This document shows positions 16,902 to 25,462 of a stretch of 64,000 nucleotides of DNA, one piece after another. The position numbers were made by a program, and so were the translations under genes. The notes beneath the pieces are model-generated. The model saw nothing but the letters and a program-made list of their open reading frames with translations, was not told the DNA's origin and ran no database searches. Source of the stretch: Desulfovibrio sp. UCD-KL4C. Its GTDB lineage: Bacteria; Desulfobacterota; Desulfovibrionia; Desulfovibrionales; Desulfovibrionaceae. Location of the stretch: positions 372,001 to 436,000 of the forward strand of contig NZ_VCNC01000004.1 in assembly GCF_006210265.1 (NCBI RefSeq), given 5' to 3'. Numbering within the stretch: the stretch's first letter is position 1; every line of letters begins with the position of its first letter.

Positions 16902-18428
16902 TTGATATCCAAAGTTGCCTGTGCCGCCCTGATGGGCATTGATGCTTTTAAAGTTGATCTCGAAGTAGACCTTGCCAGACAGGGGATGCCTGCCTTTACT
17001 ATGGTAGGACTTGCCGAAGGAGCTGTTAAAGAAAGTAAGGAGCGTGTTTTTTCGGCTCTTAAGAACAGCGGGTATCGTCTTCCTCCATCACGAATTACTG
17101 TAAACTTAGCTCCTGCTGATATTCGAAAAGCCGGTTCTGCTTATGACCTGCCTTTGGCTGTGGCCTTGCTTGGCGCTGCAGGAATTATTGATCAGAATCT
17201 TCTTGAAGGTTGGTTTTTGGCAGGTGAACTTTCATTGGCTGGAGAAGTAAAACCTGTACACGGTGTTTTATCTTTAGCTCTTGAAGCACGCAAAAAAGAG
17301 GCAAAAGGGCTTATTGTAGGAACTTCTAATGCTCACGAAGCTGCAGTCGTAGAAGGGCTTGATGTTTATGGAATTTCATCTCTTTCACATCTAGTAAAAT
17401 TTTTGTTAAGTGAAGAACAACTTGAGCCCTCAGTTGTTGATACGAAAAAGCTTTGGGCCGGACGTCAGAGTTTCGAATTCGATTTTGCTGAGGTGAAAGG
17501 GCAAGAGCATGCTAAGCGGGCAATTGAAATTGGCGCAGCAGGCAATCATAATATACTTTTTATAGGTCCTCCCGGTAGTGGTAAAACCATGCTAGCCAAG
17601 AGGATTCCTACCGTTCTTCCTCCTCTTGTATTTGAAGAAGCTCTTGAAGTAACTAAGATCTACAGCGTGTCCGGTCAGCTTGATCGTGATAAAGCGCTGA
17701 TAGTTACTCGTCCATTTCGATCACCGCATCATACTATTTCAGATGCTGGGATGATTGGCGGAGGTGCATATCCTAAGCCCGGTGAAGTTTCGCTTGCGCA
17801 TCGCGGAGTGCTCTTTTTAGATGAACTGCCCGAGTTTAAGAAAAATGTGCTTGAAGTGCTTCGTCAGCCTCTTGAAGGTGGTGAAGTAACTATTTCCCGT
17901 GCGGCAATGTCTTTATCATACCCGGCAGATTTTATGCTCGTGGCAGCAATGAATCCGTGTCCGTGTGGATATTACACTGATGATAGACATGCTTGTACAT
18001 GTACCCCCGTAGCCGTGCAAAGGTATGCTTCTCGTTTATCCGGACCTCTTTTGGACCGTATCGATTTGCAGATAGAAGTTCCGGCTGTAGATTACAAAGA
18101 CTTGCGTGGAAATAAAGGGCTTGATTCTGCTACGATGCGTGAAAGCATTGAGCGAGTCAGGGCAATACAGGCAGAAAGGTACAAGGACTTAAGCATACTG
18201 ACTAATAGTGAACTTTCAGGTTCATCTCTTGAGAAATTTTGTAAGTTAACTGAAGCAGAACATACTTTTCTTGAGCAGGCGGTGCGGAGTCTAGGGCTTT
18301 CAGCAAGAGCATATACCCGCATACTGAGAATAGCCCGCACTATCGCAGATCTTGGCGAAGAGGAAACAATCAAAGTTCCTCATCTTGCGGAGGCAATTAA
18401 TTATCGGAGTATGGATAGGCAGAAGTAA
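16902..18428 (+). CDS. comM: ComM/YifB-family Mg-chelatase-like AAA+ ATPase
   Basis: 508 residues, normal family length, starting at a TTG with AAAGGAG six bases upstream. N-terminal Lon-protease-like S5 fold (about 20-170), then the AAA+ core with Walker A GPPGSGKTM (222-230) and Walker B GVLFLDELPEF (about 305), and the cysteine cluster NPCPCGYYTDDRHACTCTP before the C-terminal Mg-chelatase helical domain. ComM is a hexameric helicase that promotes branch migration during natural transformation; in non-competent species it may act in general recombination. Confidence 0.94.
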   Translation: MISKVACAALMGIDAFKVDLEVDLARQGMPAFTMVGLAEGAVKESKERVFSALKNSGYRLPPSRITVNLAPADIRKAGSAYDLPLAVALLGAAGIIDQNLLEGWFLAGELSLAGEVKPVHGVLSLALEARKKEAKGLIVGTSNAHEAAVVEGLDVYGISSLSHLVKFLLSEEQLEPSVVDTKKLWAGRQSFEFDFAEVKGQEHAKRAIEIGAAGNHNILFIGPPGSGKTMLAKRIPTVLPPLVFEEALEVTKIYSVSGQLDRDKALIVTRPFRSPHHTISDAGMIGGGAYPKPGEVSLAHRGVLFLDELPEFKKNVLEVLRQPLEGGEVTISRAAMSLSYPADFMLVAAMNPCPCGYYTDDRHACTCTPVAVQRYASRLSGPLLDRIDLQIEVPAVDYKDLRGNKGLDSATMRESIERVRAIQAERYKDLSILTNSELSGSSLEKFCKLTEAEHTFLEQAVRSLGLSARAYTRILRIARTIADLGEEETIKVPHLAEAINYRSMDRQK

Positions 18429-18431
18429 GTA

Positions 18432-18916
18432 TTATTTAGATATTTTTTTGAAGCATGGGATAAGAGCAGGAACATTTCTTTTGTAGTTAATGAATTCTTT
18501 TCCGAATATTTTCTCAAGTACTGTCTCTTCTTGCGGAATTAGTTTTGTAAACTTGTAATATGCTATCACTGGCATTCCGAAAATTAGCCAACTCTGTGAA
18601 ACAAGAGCTAGTCCGGGGAATAAAACGACTATCCATGCGCAATAAAGTGGATTTCTAACTACTGCAAATATTCCTGTAGTTTCTAATTTCCCAGAAGACA
18701 CTGCCCGTTTTATGGTTGGTCCTGCAATAAAAATTAAAGTAAGCCATCCCCTATAAGAATTCCTCCCAAAACATGAAAAACTGCATCTGGCAGAAAGTTC
18801 ATTCTAAAAAAAGATGGGTAAAATATAGTTAATAAAATAGCTATAACTCCGAAGGCTACAGTTGGTACCATTATTTTAGGTCCTACTCCATAGAAGTTCA
18901 TTTTTTGAGTTTTCAT
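18432..18916 (-). pseudogene. Isoprenylcysteine carboxyl methyltransferase-like membrane protein, frameshifted
   Basis: Two minus-strand reading frames join into one protein. The first (18916-18734) encodes MKTQKMNFYGVGPKIM and hydrophobic segments up to HVLGGILIG; the second (to 18432) encodes the conserved ICMT/PEMT core ETTGIFAVVRNPLYCAWIV and EETVLEKIFGKEFINYK. The break falls at a run of four G (plus-strand CCCC at 18748-18751). Five G would restore IGGWLTLIFIAGPTIKRAV and a complete protein of about 161 residues, which is the expected length. It is either a recent one-base deletion or a sequencing error. The family methylates small thiols or lipids in the membrane. Confidence 0.75.
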
Positions 18917-19045
18917 AAACTTATCCGCTTTCTGTAAGTGTTTTAAAAAAGAATATTTTAAAAGTGTTTAATTTATCAATAAATAGTAAACTTAATTGTT
19001 AATATTAAAATTATGCAGCAGGAAATACGTTATGAGTTGTATGGT

Positions 19046-19807
19046 TTAGATTTTCTTTACTAGATTGGTTCTGCGCTCAATCTCTTTCCAAAGGGCTAAG
19101 TAAGATTTGGCTGCATCTGAAGTTGGATCGAATGCATGAATTGGTGCTTGTTTAATCCCCATTCTTTCTATGTTAGCGCGAGCAGGTATCATTACATCAC
19201 AGAACTGACCTGGATATTGTTTTTTGTTTTTGAGTACCAGTGACCGGTGAAGACTTTTGCGCCTATCAAACATATTAAAGAAAGGGATTATTTCTATCTT
19301 TGATTTTCCCATCTCAGTGATGTATTCGCGAACTTTAATAAAAGTTTGTTCAGATAGTACAGCTGGAATCATAGGCATTATAATATAATCAGATGTCGCG
19401 AAAACAATATCTGAAAGAGAAGAAATACTTGGCGGGCAATCAAAAATAAACACATCGAAATTCTCTTTTAAAGAGTCAAGAATCTTATTGATATTTTTTT
19501 TACCTTTTTTGCTGTCATCAAGTACAATATCCATGTTGCGATATGCAAAGCCTGCGGGAATGATTTTTAAGTTCTTATATGGAGTGGGCTCTATTAAAGT
19601 GTGAATGAGTTTTCTGTTTTTAATTATTTTTTTAAGTTTTGTTTCTTGCAGCAGTTCAACCCCTAGATGAAATGTGGCTGCTCCTTGCGGATCAAGATCC
19701 CATACAAGAGTTCTGTAGCCATTATGCGCACTTAAATAAGCCATGTTTACAGCGGTAGTTGTTTTTCCAACGCCACCTTTCATATTATAGCACGCAATTG
19801 TCTTCAT
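19046..19807 (-). CDS. ParA/Soj-family ATPase, orphan
   Basis: 253 residues. Deviant Walker A KGGVGKTTTAVNMA at about residues 10-23, Walker A' aspartate in LVWDLDPQGAATFHLG, and Walker B FIFDCPPSISSLSDIV, with the late block VMIPARANIERMG. The ATG at 19807 is preferred to the longer frame from 19867 because MKTIACYNMKGGVGKTT is the standard N-terminus. There is no ParB or parS-like array adjacent, so this is not the chromosome-partition operon. Orphan ParA proteins position plasmids, chemoreceptors, flagella or other cargo. The adjacent gene is the frameshifted methyltransferase, which offers no clue. Confidence 0.85.
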   Translation of the reverse strand: MKTIACYNMKGGVGKTTTAVNMAYLSAHNGYRTLVWDLDPQGAATFHLGVELLQETKLKKIIKNRKLIHTLIEPTPYKNLKIIPAGFAYRNMDIVLDDSKKGKKNINKILDSLKENFDVFIFDCPPSISSLSDIVFATSDYIIMPMIPAVLSEQTFIKVREYITEMGKSKIEIIPFFNMFDRRKSLHRSLVLKNKKQYPGQFCDVMIPARANIERMGIKQAPIHAFDPTSDAAKSYLALWKEIERRTNLVKKI

Positions 19808-20066
19808 TGGTTTATCCCTTTTTACAAAATTTATAATTGTTAATTTTAAATGATATGTTATCAGCAAAACAATTTAGTTACACTGCAGTAGCAAAATTGT
19901 GACATTACTGATTCGTGTATTTGTTTTAAGTTTAGATGTTTATTGATGATACTTAAGAATAGTAAAATATTTACTTTACTAACTGTATATGGCTGGACTA
20001 CTCAGTGCTCGGCTATTTTGTGAATATACTTATTAAGCAATATAAATACGAGCAGGGGTTCTAAAG

Positions 20067-20897
20067 TTGTCTGTTAATAAATGTGATCAGCCCATAGGTG
20101 TTTTTGATTCAGGTGTTGGAGGTTTGACAGTTCTACGTGCTTTGAAAGATTTATTGCCTCATGAAAATTTCTTGTATTTAGGCGATACAGCTCGAGTTCC
20201 TTATGGAACTAAAAGTGCCGAGTCGGTAATTAAATATGCTCTGCAAGCTGGAGGAGCACTGGTCAAGGAAGGAATCAAGATGCTGGTGGTTGCGTGCAAT
20301 ACCGCCTCAGCTGTTTCAATCGACAGTCTTATGACTGCATATAGTCCGCTTCCTGTCGTCGGAGTCGTTAAACCTGGAGCTGAGGCCGCCTGTCTAGCAA
20401 GCAAAAACGGTAAAATCGCGGTTATAGCAACGGAAAGTACCGTGAAGGGCGGTGCTTATCAGAGAACTATCTGCCGCATGCATTCTGGCGCAAAAATAAT
20501 TGCTAAGGCGTGTCCTTTGTTTGTCGGGCTGGCAGAAGAGGGCTGGACTGAGGGCGAAATAGTTGAAGCCATTGTTGCCCGTTATTTGAAACCTTTGTTT
20601 GCAGAATTCGGTGAAGAAGGACCGGATACACTTGTTCTGGGTTGTACACATTTCCCAGTTCTTCACGGTGCGATTGCAAAGGTTGCAGGTGACAAAATTA
20701 CACTTGTTGATTCAGCAGAAACAACAGCTAATACGGTTAAGCGTATTCTTACTGAGTTAAGCTTACCTAATAACTCTGATGCCGCAGGCAGGCTTTCGTT
20801 TCTTGCAACTGATTCTGCTGAAAGATTTTCAGCCGTCGGTAGTGCCTTCTTAGGTGGTGCGATTAATTTAGCAGATGTCAGATCTATAGATTTATGA
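20067..20897 (+). CDS. murI: Glutamate racemase
   Basis: 276 residues from a TTG start with CAGGGG upstream. Shows PIGVFDSGVGGLTVLRAL, YLGDTARVPYGTKS, the first catalytic cysteine in VVACNTASA and the second in LGCTHFPVL. The enzyme interconverts L- and D-glutamate, supplying D-glutamate for peptidoglycan. Its end overlaps an in-frame ATG of the following binding-protein frame, but that gene probably starts further on at 20954. Confidence 0.96.
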   Translation: MSVNKCDQPIGVFDSGVGGLTVLRALKDLLPHENFLYLGDTARVPYGTKSAESVIKYALQAGGALVKEGIKMLVVACNTASAVSIDSLMTAYSPLPVVGVVKPGAEAACLASKNGKIAVIATESTVKGGAYQRTICRMHSGAKIIAKACPLFVGLAEEGWTEGEIVEAIVARYLKPLFAEFGEEGPDTLVLGCTHFPVLHGAIAKVAGDKITLVDSAETTANTVKRILTELSLPNNSDAAGRLSFLATDSAERFSAVGSAFLGGAINLADVRSIDL

Positions 20898-20953
20898 TTT
20901 TGTGCCGAACTGTTTCTATCAGTTCGTTTCTACCTATTTTAAGCGGGGCTATT

Positions 20954-21751
20954 ATGCCGAAGTTTTTAATTTCATTGTTTACCGTATTTGCTTTTTGCTG
21001 TGCAGAAGTTTCTTTTGCTCAAGATAAACTTGTTTTTGCATCAGGATCTTCAATGGATTCATATCAATCTATGATTATTTATCCTTTATTGAAAGAAGCA
21101 TTTCAGCGTAACGGGATTAAGTTTGAGGTGAAAAGTTTCCCTAGTCCCAGAGCATTGCTTATGTCTAATTCGGGTGCTCTTGATGGTGATCTTCATCGTG
21201 TTTATGAGTTTCACGAAGTCAGTAATGGTGACTTTCCTAATCTTGTAAGAATTGAGTGTCAGCTTTTGGTTTCATATATAGGAGTTTTTTCAAGCAAGCA
21301 TAATGCTAGAATAACAAGTTGGGCAGAGCTTAAAGGAGCAACAGTAGGTTATCGTGGTGGGAGGCAGAATGTTAAAAAGAATTTAAATGGTGTTTTGCAG
21401 GATAGTAATATTTTTATTGAAACGTCTGAACTCAGTTTGTTTAGAATGGCTGAAAAGGGACTTCTTGATTATATTATTTCTGAAAGTATTGAAGGTAAGA
21501 AATTTTTATATTTGTATCCAGATCTTAAAGACGTAAAGGAAGTCGGTAGGCTTAGCGAGATGAGAATTTATGCCTATATAAATAAAAAATATTCCGACCT
21601 TGCGCCTAAAATTGCGCGAACTCTTGACGCTATGAAGCGCGACGGATCTTTTCAGTCAATAATGGTAGCAGCTCGTAACTCTTATTGTGTCCCAAAAAAA
21701 TGTACATCTCATACTTGTGAGGAAGATTGGTCAGCACATGTGCATCATTAA
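20954..21751 (+). CDS. Periplasmic solute-binding protein with Cys/His-rich tail, orphan
   Basis: About 265 residues. Signal peptide LISLFTVFAFCCAEVSFA cleaved before QDKLVFA, then a type II periplasmic-binding domain (YQSMIIYPLLKEAFQRNG, SWAELKGATVGYRGG). The ATG at 20954 is chosen because the 20 residues before it (from 20894) lie inside the end of murI and lack signal character. The C-terminus ends in an odd cluster of three cysteines and three histidines (YCVPKKCTSHTC, then HVHH), which could bind metal or form disulfides; this is not typical of the family. No transporter partner is adjacent. Ligand unknown. Confidence 0.65.
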   Translation: MPKFLISLFTVFAFCCAEVSFAQDKLVFASGSSMDSYQSMIIYPLLKEAFQRNGIKFEVKSFPSPRALLMSNSGALDGDLHRVYEFHEVSNGDFPNLVRIECQLLVSYIGVFSSKHNARITSWAELKGATVGYRGGRQNVKKNLNGVLQDSNIFIETSELSLFRMAEKGLLDYIISESIEGKKFLYLYPDLKDVKEVGRLSEMRIYAYINKKYSDLAPKIARTLDAMKRDGSFQSIMVAARNSYCVPKKCTSHTCEEDWSAHVHH

Positions 21752-21776
21752 TGATTGATGTCTGTGAATGCTGAGG

Positions 21777-22385
21777 TCAGTCCGTAGGCTTAAATAAATA
21801 CCCTGTGCACATTTTAGTTAGTTCACTAAGCAAAGGTTCTGCGTCTTTCTCTAGCTTTTCAATATAGCAACGGTGCATGATTTCTTCTATTGCACTAGCA
21901 ACAAGTTTTGCCGCTGTGTTCGTATCCTGTACTCTTATTCTATTTCCACATTTTTTAAGTATTTTCTCAATCCCATTTTGAAATGATGTTGTAATCCGTT
22001 TGTCCAGTTTAGCCATTTCAGGTTTGCGGTTTTTTAGGGCTAACATTTCTCTGTGCAGTTCTGTTGAAAGCATATGTGCCTGTTTTGCTGAATTTACTAT
22101 GAATTCTATAATGGCCGTATTCTCTGCATGTACGGGGGCTTCGTTAGCAATATTTTCGTATATACCTTTAATTATGCTGTTTCCGTAAGCCTGTGAAACT
22201 TCGAGCAAAAGATCTTTTTTGTCTTTAAAGTATCCATAAAAAGAACCTACTGAGACTCCTGCTTTTGTGGCAATCTCACTTATGTTTGTTTTATGGAAAC
22301 CTTTGTCCGAGAATAACTTCATCCCTGATACAATTATTTTTCTCTTCTTGTCTTTGCTTCGAAGTTGCACTGGAGTTCTTGGCAT
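21777..22385 (-). CDS. TetR-family transcriptional regulator
   Basis: 202 residues. N-terminal TetR helix-turn-helix (KRKIIVSGMKLFSDKGFHKT, then AGVSVGSFYGYFKDKKDLL, about residues 13-60), followed by an all-helical ligand domain without recognisable family. Two inverted repeats sharing ATGAAT/ATTCAT arms lie 36-90 bases upstream and suggest autoregulation. It follows the DUF4911 gene on the same strand. Which other genes it controls is not evident, as no efflux pump is next to it. Confidence 0.9.
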   Translation of the reverse strand: MPRTPVQLRSKDKKRKIIVSGMKLFSDKGFHKTNISEIATKAGVSVGSFYGYFKDKKDLLLEVSQAYGNSIIKGIYENIANEAPVHAENTAIIEFIVNSAKQAHMLSTELHREMLALKNRKPEMAKLDKRITTSFQNGIEKILKKCGNRIRVQDTNTAAKLVASAIEEIMHRCYIEKLEKDAEPLLSELTKMCTGYLFKPTD

Positions 22386-22420
22386 TATTCACTCTTTCGG
22401 CTGATGTTTTATTGATAATT

Positions 22421-22473
22421 ATATGAATAAAAGTTCGTATTCATATTGTCAATAAATATGAATTAATATTCAT
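22421..22473. promoter_or_regulatory. Predicted TetR operators
   Basis: Perfect inverted repeat ATATGAATA / TATTCATAT with an 8-base centre (22421-22446), then a second one ATGAAT-TAAT-ATTCAT (22458-22473). Both lie directly upstream of the tetR start at 22385. Shared half-sites point to one regulator. Confidence 0.55.
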
Positions 22474-22515
22474 GTTTGAATTTAAGTATTGTGCAAGGAG
22501 GGATTAACCCTTGTA

Positions 22516-22797
22516 TTATGATGGAATAGAGGGATTTGGAAGAATCTTAATTTCGATCTCTTCCTTAAGTCCGTCCATAAACTCAAAGAATTCTCGTTCT
22601 TGATGAGCACTATAGCGGAGCATAAGGATTCCTTTGAATCTGTCAGCGACAGTAAAAAGTGCAAGGTTATCCATCGCCTCCAGAAAAAATCTGAAGAAAG
22701 CAATATCAGATGGAGCTATCTGGATATACATACGGCTTGAACACTTAGGCGGTGCCGGTAGTGGGCGCGGGCGTGGTTTTCTTTTTTTGCGGGCCAT
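22516..22797 (-). CDS. DUF4911-type small protein
   Basis: 93 residues. A basic, proline-rich N-terminus (ARKKRKPRPRPLPAPPK) precedes a compact domain containing SRMYIQIAPSDIAFFRFFLE and the closing EEIEIKILPNP. I recognise this as the DUF4911 pattern of short proteins found in desulfovibrios; its function is not known. No clear ribosome site is seen before the ATG. It lies between the M24 peptidase gene (terminated at 22842-22863) and tetR on the same strand. Confidence 0.6.
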   Translation of the reverse strand: MARKKRKPRPRPLPAPPKCSSRMYIQIAPSDIAFFRFFLEAMDNLALFTVADRFKGILMLRYSAHQEREFFEFMDGLKEEIEIKILPNPSIPS

Positions 22798-22841
22798 ATT
22801 TTAGTGTTTGAGATTTAACATGTTTTTTTTAAATAAATAAA

Positions 22842-22863
22842 GCAGGGTTCCGAAGAACCCTGC
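22842..22863 (-). terminator. Rho-independent terminator after the M24 peptidase gene
   Basis: Perfect 9-bp stem GCAGGGTTC / GAACCCTGC with a four-base loop, followed on the minus strand by a T-rich tail. Confidence 0.85.
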
Positions 22864-22870
22864 TGGTAAA

Positions 22871-23947
22871 TTAGAATACTTTGTGACCGTCTTCAGTGAT
22901 TAGAACCATATGCTCCCAGCGGATACCACCCCAATCGGCGTAGTAGAGGCCTGGTTCAATTGTAATAACCATACCAGGTTTAAGTTCGCCTTTTGCTATG
23001 GGACTTAAGCTAGGTTGTTCATGAGTTTCAAGTCCTACACCATGTCCGAGAGAGTGTGTAAAATATTTTTCAACGCCATATTTTTCAAAAACAGCTCTTG
23101 CTGTGTGGTATGCGTGTTGAATTGGAAGACCCGGGCGCAGAATATCTATTGCGGCCTTCTGCGCTTCCTGTACCTGACTAAGCACAGTCAAAAATCTTTC
23201 AGAAGGCTTGTCGCCGATAAAGAAAGTTCTAGTCTGGTCAGAGCAGTAATCGCCAAGTCTGCAACCCATATCAATGAGAATAAGTTCGCCTTCGCGAAGT
23301 TTTGTTTCACCGGGAATTGCGTGGGGAAGAGCTGCATTAGGGCCTACTCCGACAATGGTGGAAAAAGAAAGACCTGACGCCCCGTTGTTTCTGAAGAGCT
23401 GTTCAATTTCCCAAGCTATTTCTGCTTCAGTACGTCCTTCTTGAAGCTTAGGCTGGATGAGGTCGTATACTTTATGATTAAGAGCGCATGATTCTTCCAT
23501 CAGTTTGATTTCTTCATCATCTTTAATCAGACGTAAGTCTTCGATCAGTCCTGAAACAGCTTTAAGATTGCAAAGTTCATTAAGCTTTTCGTACTCAAAA
23601 AGATTAATAGATTTGGGATCATAAGCAAGGTCAGAAATAGAATTTAATTTGAAGAATTCTTTAAGTGCATCATATTTGTTACCGGAATAAATAAAGATAT
23701 TATCTTTGTTCCAGATTCTGAGAGCTGCGTCTAAGTATCTGGGGTCTGTCAAAAGAAAATCTTTTCCGTCAGGGCATACTATGATCCATCCTGCGGTTTC
23801 GTTGCACTGAGGATCATGAAGTTCAAATCCGCTAAGGTAGTAACGGTTAGCTGCAAAATTAACCAATAAAGGAGGCAGTTTGCGATCATTAAGACGTTTG
23901 CGGACATTTTCCCGCCTTTTCTCATAAGTAGCGGCAGATATGGTCAT
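22871..23947 (-). CDS. M24-family Xaa-Pro aminopeptidase
   Basis: 358 residues: an N-terminal creatinase-like domain (1-130) and a C-terminal pita-bread metalloprotease domain. The metal ligands are visible: Asp in LILIDMGCRLGDYCSDQTRT (two), His in HSLGHGVGLETHE, Glu in GMVITIEPGLY and Glu in RWEHMVLITEDG. The enzyme releases N-terminal residues before proline or cleaves X-Pro dipeptides in the cytoplasm; PepP and PepQ cannot be told apart by eye. It starts 4 bases after the stop of the UGM-like gene, so the two are cotranscribed despite unrelated roles. Confidence 0.9.
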   Translation of the reverse strand: MTISAATYEKRRENVRKRLNDRKLPPLLVNFAANRYYLSGFELHDPQCNETAGWIIVCPDGKDFLLTDPRYLDAALRIWNKDNIFIYSGNKYDALKEFFKLNSISDLAYDPKSINLFEYEKLNELCNLKAVSGLIEDLRLIKDDEEIKLMEESCALNHKVYDLIQPKLQEGRTEAEIAWEIEQLFRNNGASGLSFSTIVGVGPNAALPHAIPGETKLREGELILIDMGCRLGDYCSDQTRTFFIGDKPSERFLTVLSQVQEAQKAAIDILRPGLPIQHAYHTARAVFEKYGVEKYFTHSLGHGVGLETHEQPSLSPIAKGELKPGMVITIEPGLYYADWGGIRWEHMVLITEDGHKVF

Positions 23948-23951
23948 GTGA

Positions 23952-25304
23952 TTAACTTATCCTGTAAGTGGTTTCGGGCTGTCCTGTAATCATTCTTTCA
24001 GCCCATTCTACGCCCTGCATTACTGAATGATCCATGTTTGATACTTCGTATTTCCAGCCTCCAAAGCGGCCACGGGAATAAATATTCATAGATTCAAGCG
24101 CAGGCTGTACAATCTTTAACGCTTCATCGCGTTGCAGGCAAGGTATGGGATAGCCATAATCTACATTTATTGACCATCTAGAGATAATATCTTTTCTGTC
24201 TTCTTCGTCTATCATTGCTGAAGTGATGAGACCGTCTTCTACGTCACTAACTATTTTATTCTGATCAACAATTTTGTGTTTAGAATAAGAAACTTCACAC
24301 ATTAAAGCACGTCCCTGCCCTGGAACAGGTGTGTTGTTGGGTGAATAGTTGTGAAAATTTGTAACACGGTAAAAAGGACTGCTGTCATCAGGAAAATACA
24401 TCCAGCAGCGGGAATCATTTTTAGAAGTCGATAAGCCGATACCAACTACTATTACGCCGTTATGTTTCAGCATATCTGCGGCATTCACAAGTTTTTCAGG
24501 GGATTTCTCAAGCCATTTTGTAACTAAAATATCAACAGGAGCTGTGCTTAACAGAAATTCATATTCAAATGTATTTCCAGATGAATCTGTGATGATTTTA
24601 TTCTTTTGATCAATAGAAATTACGTTCGTGTTATATAAAATACGATTACTGAGTGTTTCTGCTAGTTTACGATAGATAGATCCAGTTCCGCCATTTAACG
24701 GGAATCTGAATGTATTGTTCGGCCCCCATGAAAGCTGATCACGCTCTAGAAGAATGTTTTTGATAACGGTTTTGAGGTCAACAATGCTTACTCTTTCACC
24801 AATCCATGAAAAAGACATCATTTCCGGATAGGTTGCCCATACTTTAAAATTGTAAGGCAGCATAAAATGTTTGGCTATACCTTCGCCAAAGGTATTGTTA
24901 ATCCATTCAAAAAAATTGGCCGGGTCTTCTTCTGACCGCACTCCAGGAAGAAGTCCCCGTACGCATTCCCATTTTTTTTGATTAGGTAAATATCTTATGT
25001 TATTTTGAAAAGGATATGGAACCCATGCTTTACCGGCTTTAACCCAAGACTCACGCTGATGTTCAAGATATTCTTCAGCAAGAATCTCTGCCAAAAGATT
25101 ATCGTAATATTCATAATGTGAAAAAACTACATGCCCTCCGATATCCCATGTGAAACCTTTTTTGTCGATAAAACTGGAACCGAGCCCACCTGCATAGGAA
25201 TTTTTTTCCAGTATAATGAATGATTTCTCACCAAGCTCATTCAGTCTTCTGGCTGCGCCAAGTCCCGTTGGACCCGCGCCAATTATGGCATATTTGATCT
25301 TCAC
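23952..25304 (-). CDS. UDP-galactopyranose mutase, eukaryotic-like type
   Basis: 450 residues, FAD flavoprotein with an N-terminal dinucleotide fold (IIGAGPTGLGAARRL). The body matches, from memory, the fungal/trypanosomal UDP-galactopyranose mutases rather than the short bacterial Glf: GGHVVFSHYEYYD (histidine loop, His58), WVPYPFQNNI, YNFKVWAT (Asn152, Trp156), GERVS (Arg171), WGPNNTFRFP (Asn197), PFYR (Arg313), YGYPIPCL (Tyr385), and SRGRFGGWKYEV (Arg411 to Tyr419). These are the substrate and pyrophosphate contacts in the Aspergillus enzyme. It would interconvert UDP-galactopyranose and UDP-galactofuranose for surface glycans. No galactofuranosyltransferase lies nearby. A general protoporphyrinogen-oxidase-like oxidoreductase is the looser alternative. 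Confidence 0.75.
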   Translation of the reverse strand: MKIKYAIIGAGPTGLGAARRLNELGEKSFIILEKNSYAGGLGSSFIDKKGFTWDIGGHVVFSHYEYYDNLLAEILAEEYLEHQRESWVKAGKAWVPYPFQNNIRYLPNQKKWECVRGLLPGVRSEEDPANFFEWINNTFGEGIAKHFMLPYNFKVWATYPEMMSFSWIGERVSIVDLKTVIKNILLERDQLSWGPNNTFRFPLNGGTGSIYRKLAETLSNRILYNTNVISIDQKNKIITDSSGNTFEYEFLLSTAPVDILVTKWLEKSPEKLVNAADMLKHNGVIVVGIGLSTSKNDSRCWMYFPDDSSPFYRVTNFHNYSPNNTPVPGQGRALMCEVSYSKHKIVDQNKIVSDVEDGLITSAMIDEEDRKDIISRWSINVDYGYPIPCLQRDEALKIVQPALESMNIYSRGRFGGWKYEVSNMDHSVMQGVEWAERMITGQPETTYRIS

Positions 25305-25462
25305 AGAAATTACTCCGACTTTTGGAATTAAAATTTAGTGAAAATTAAGCAATGAGTATGCCAGCCTCAGAAAAACAATTTTAAATATGCTGTGAATCTG
25401 CGTTTGTAGCATTCAGTATGGTACGGAGTTCTCGTAAAATTAATAAATGAAAATAAATTCTT

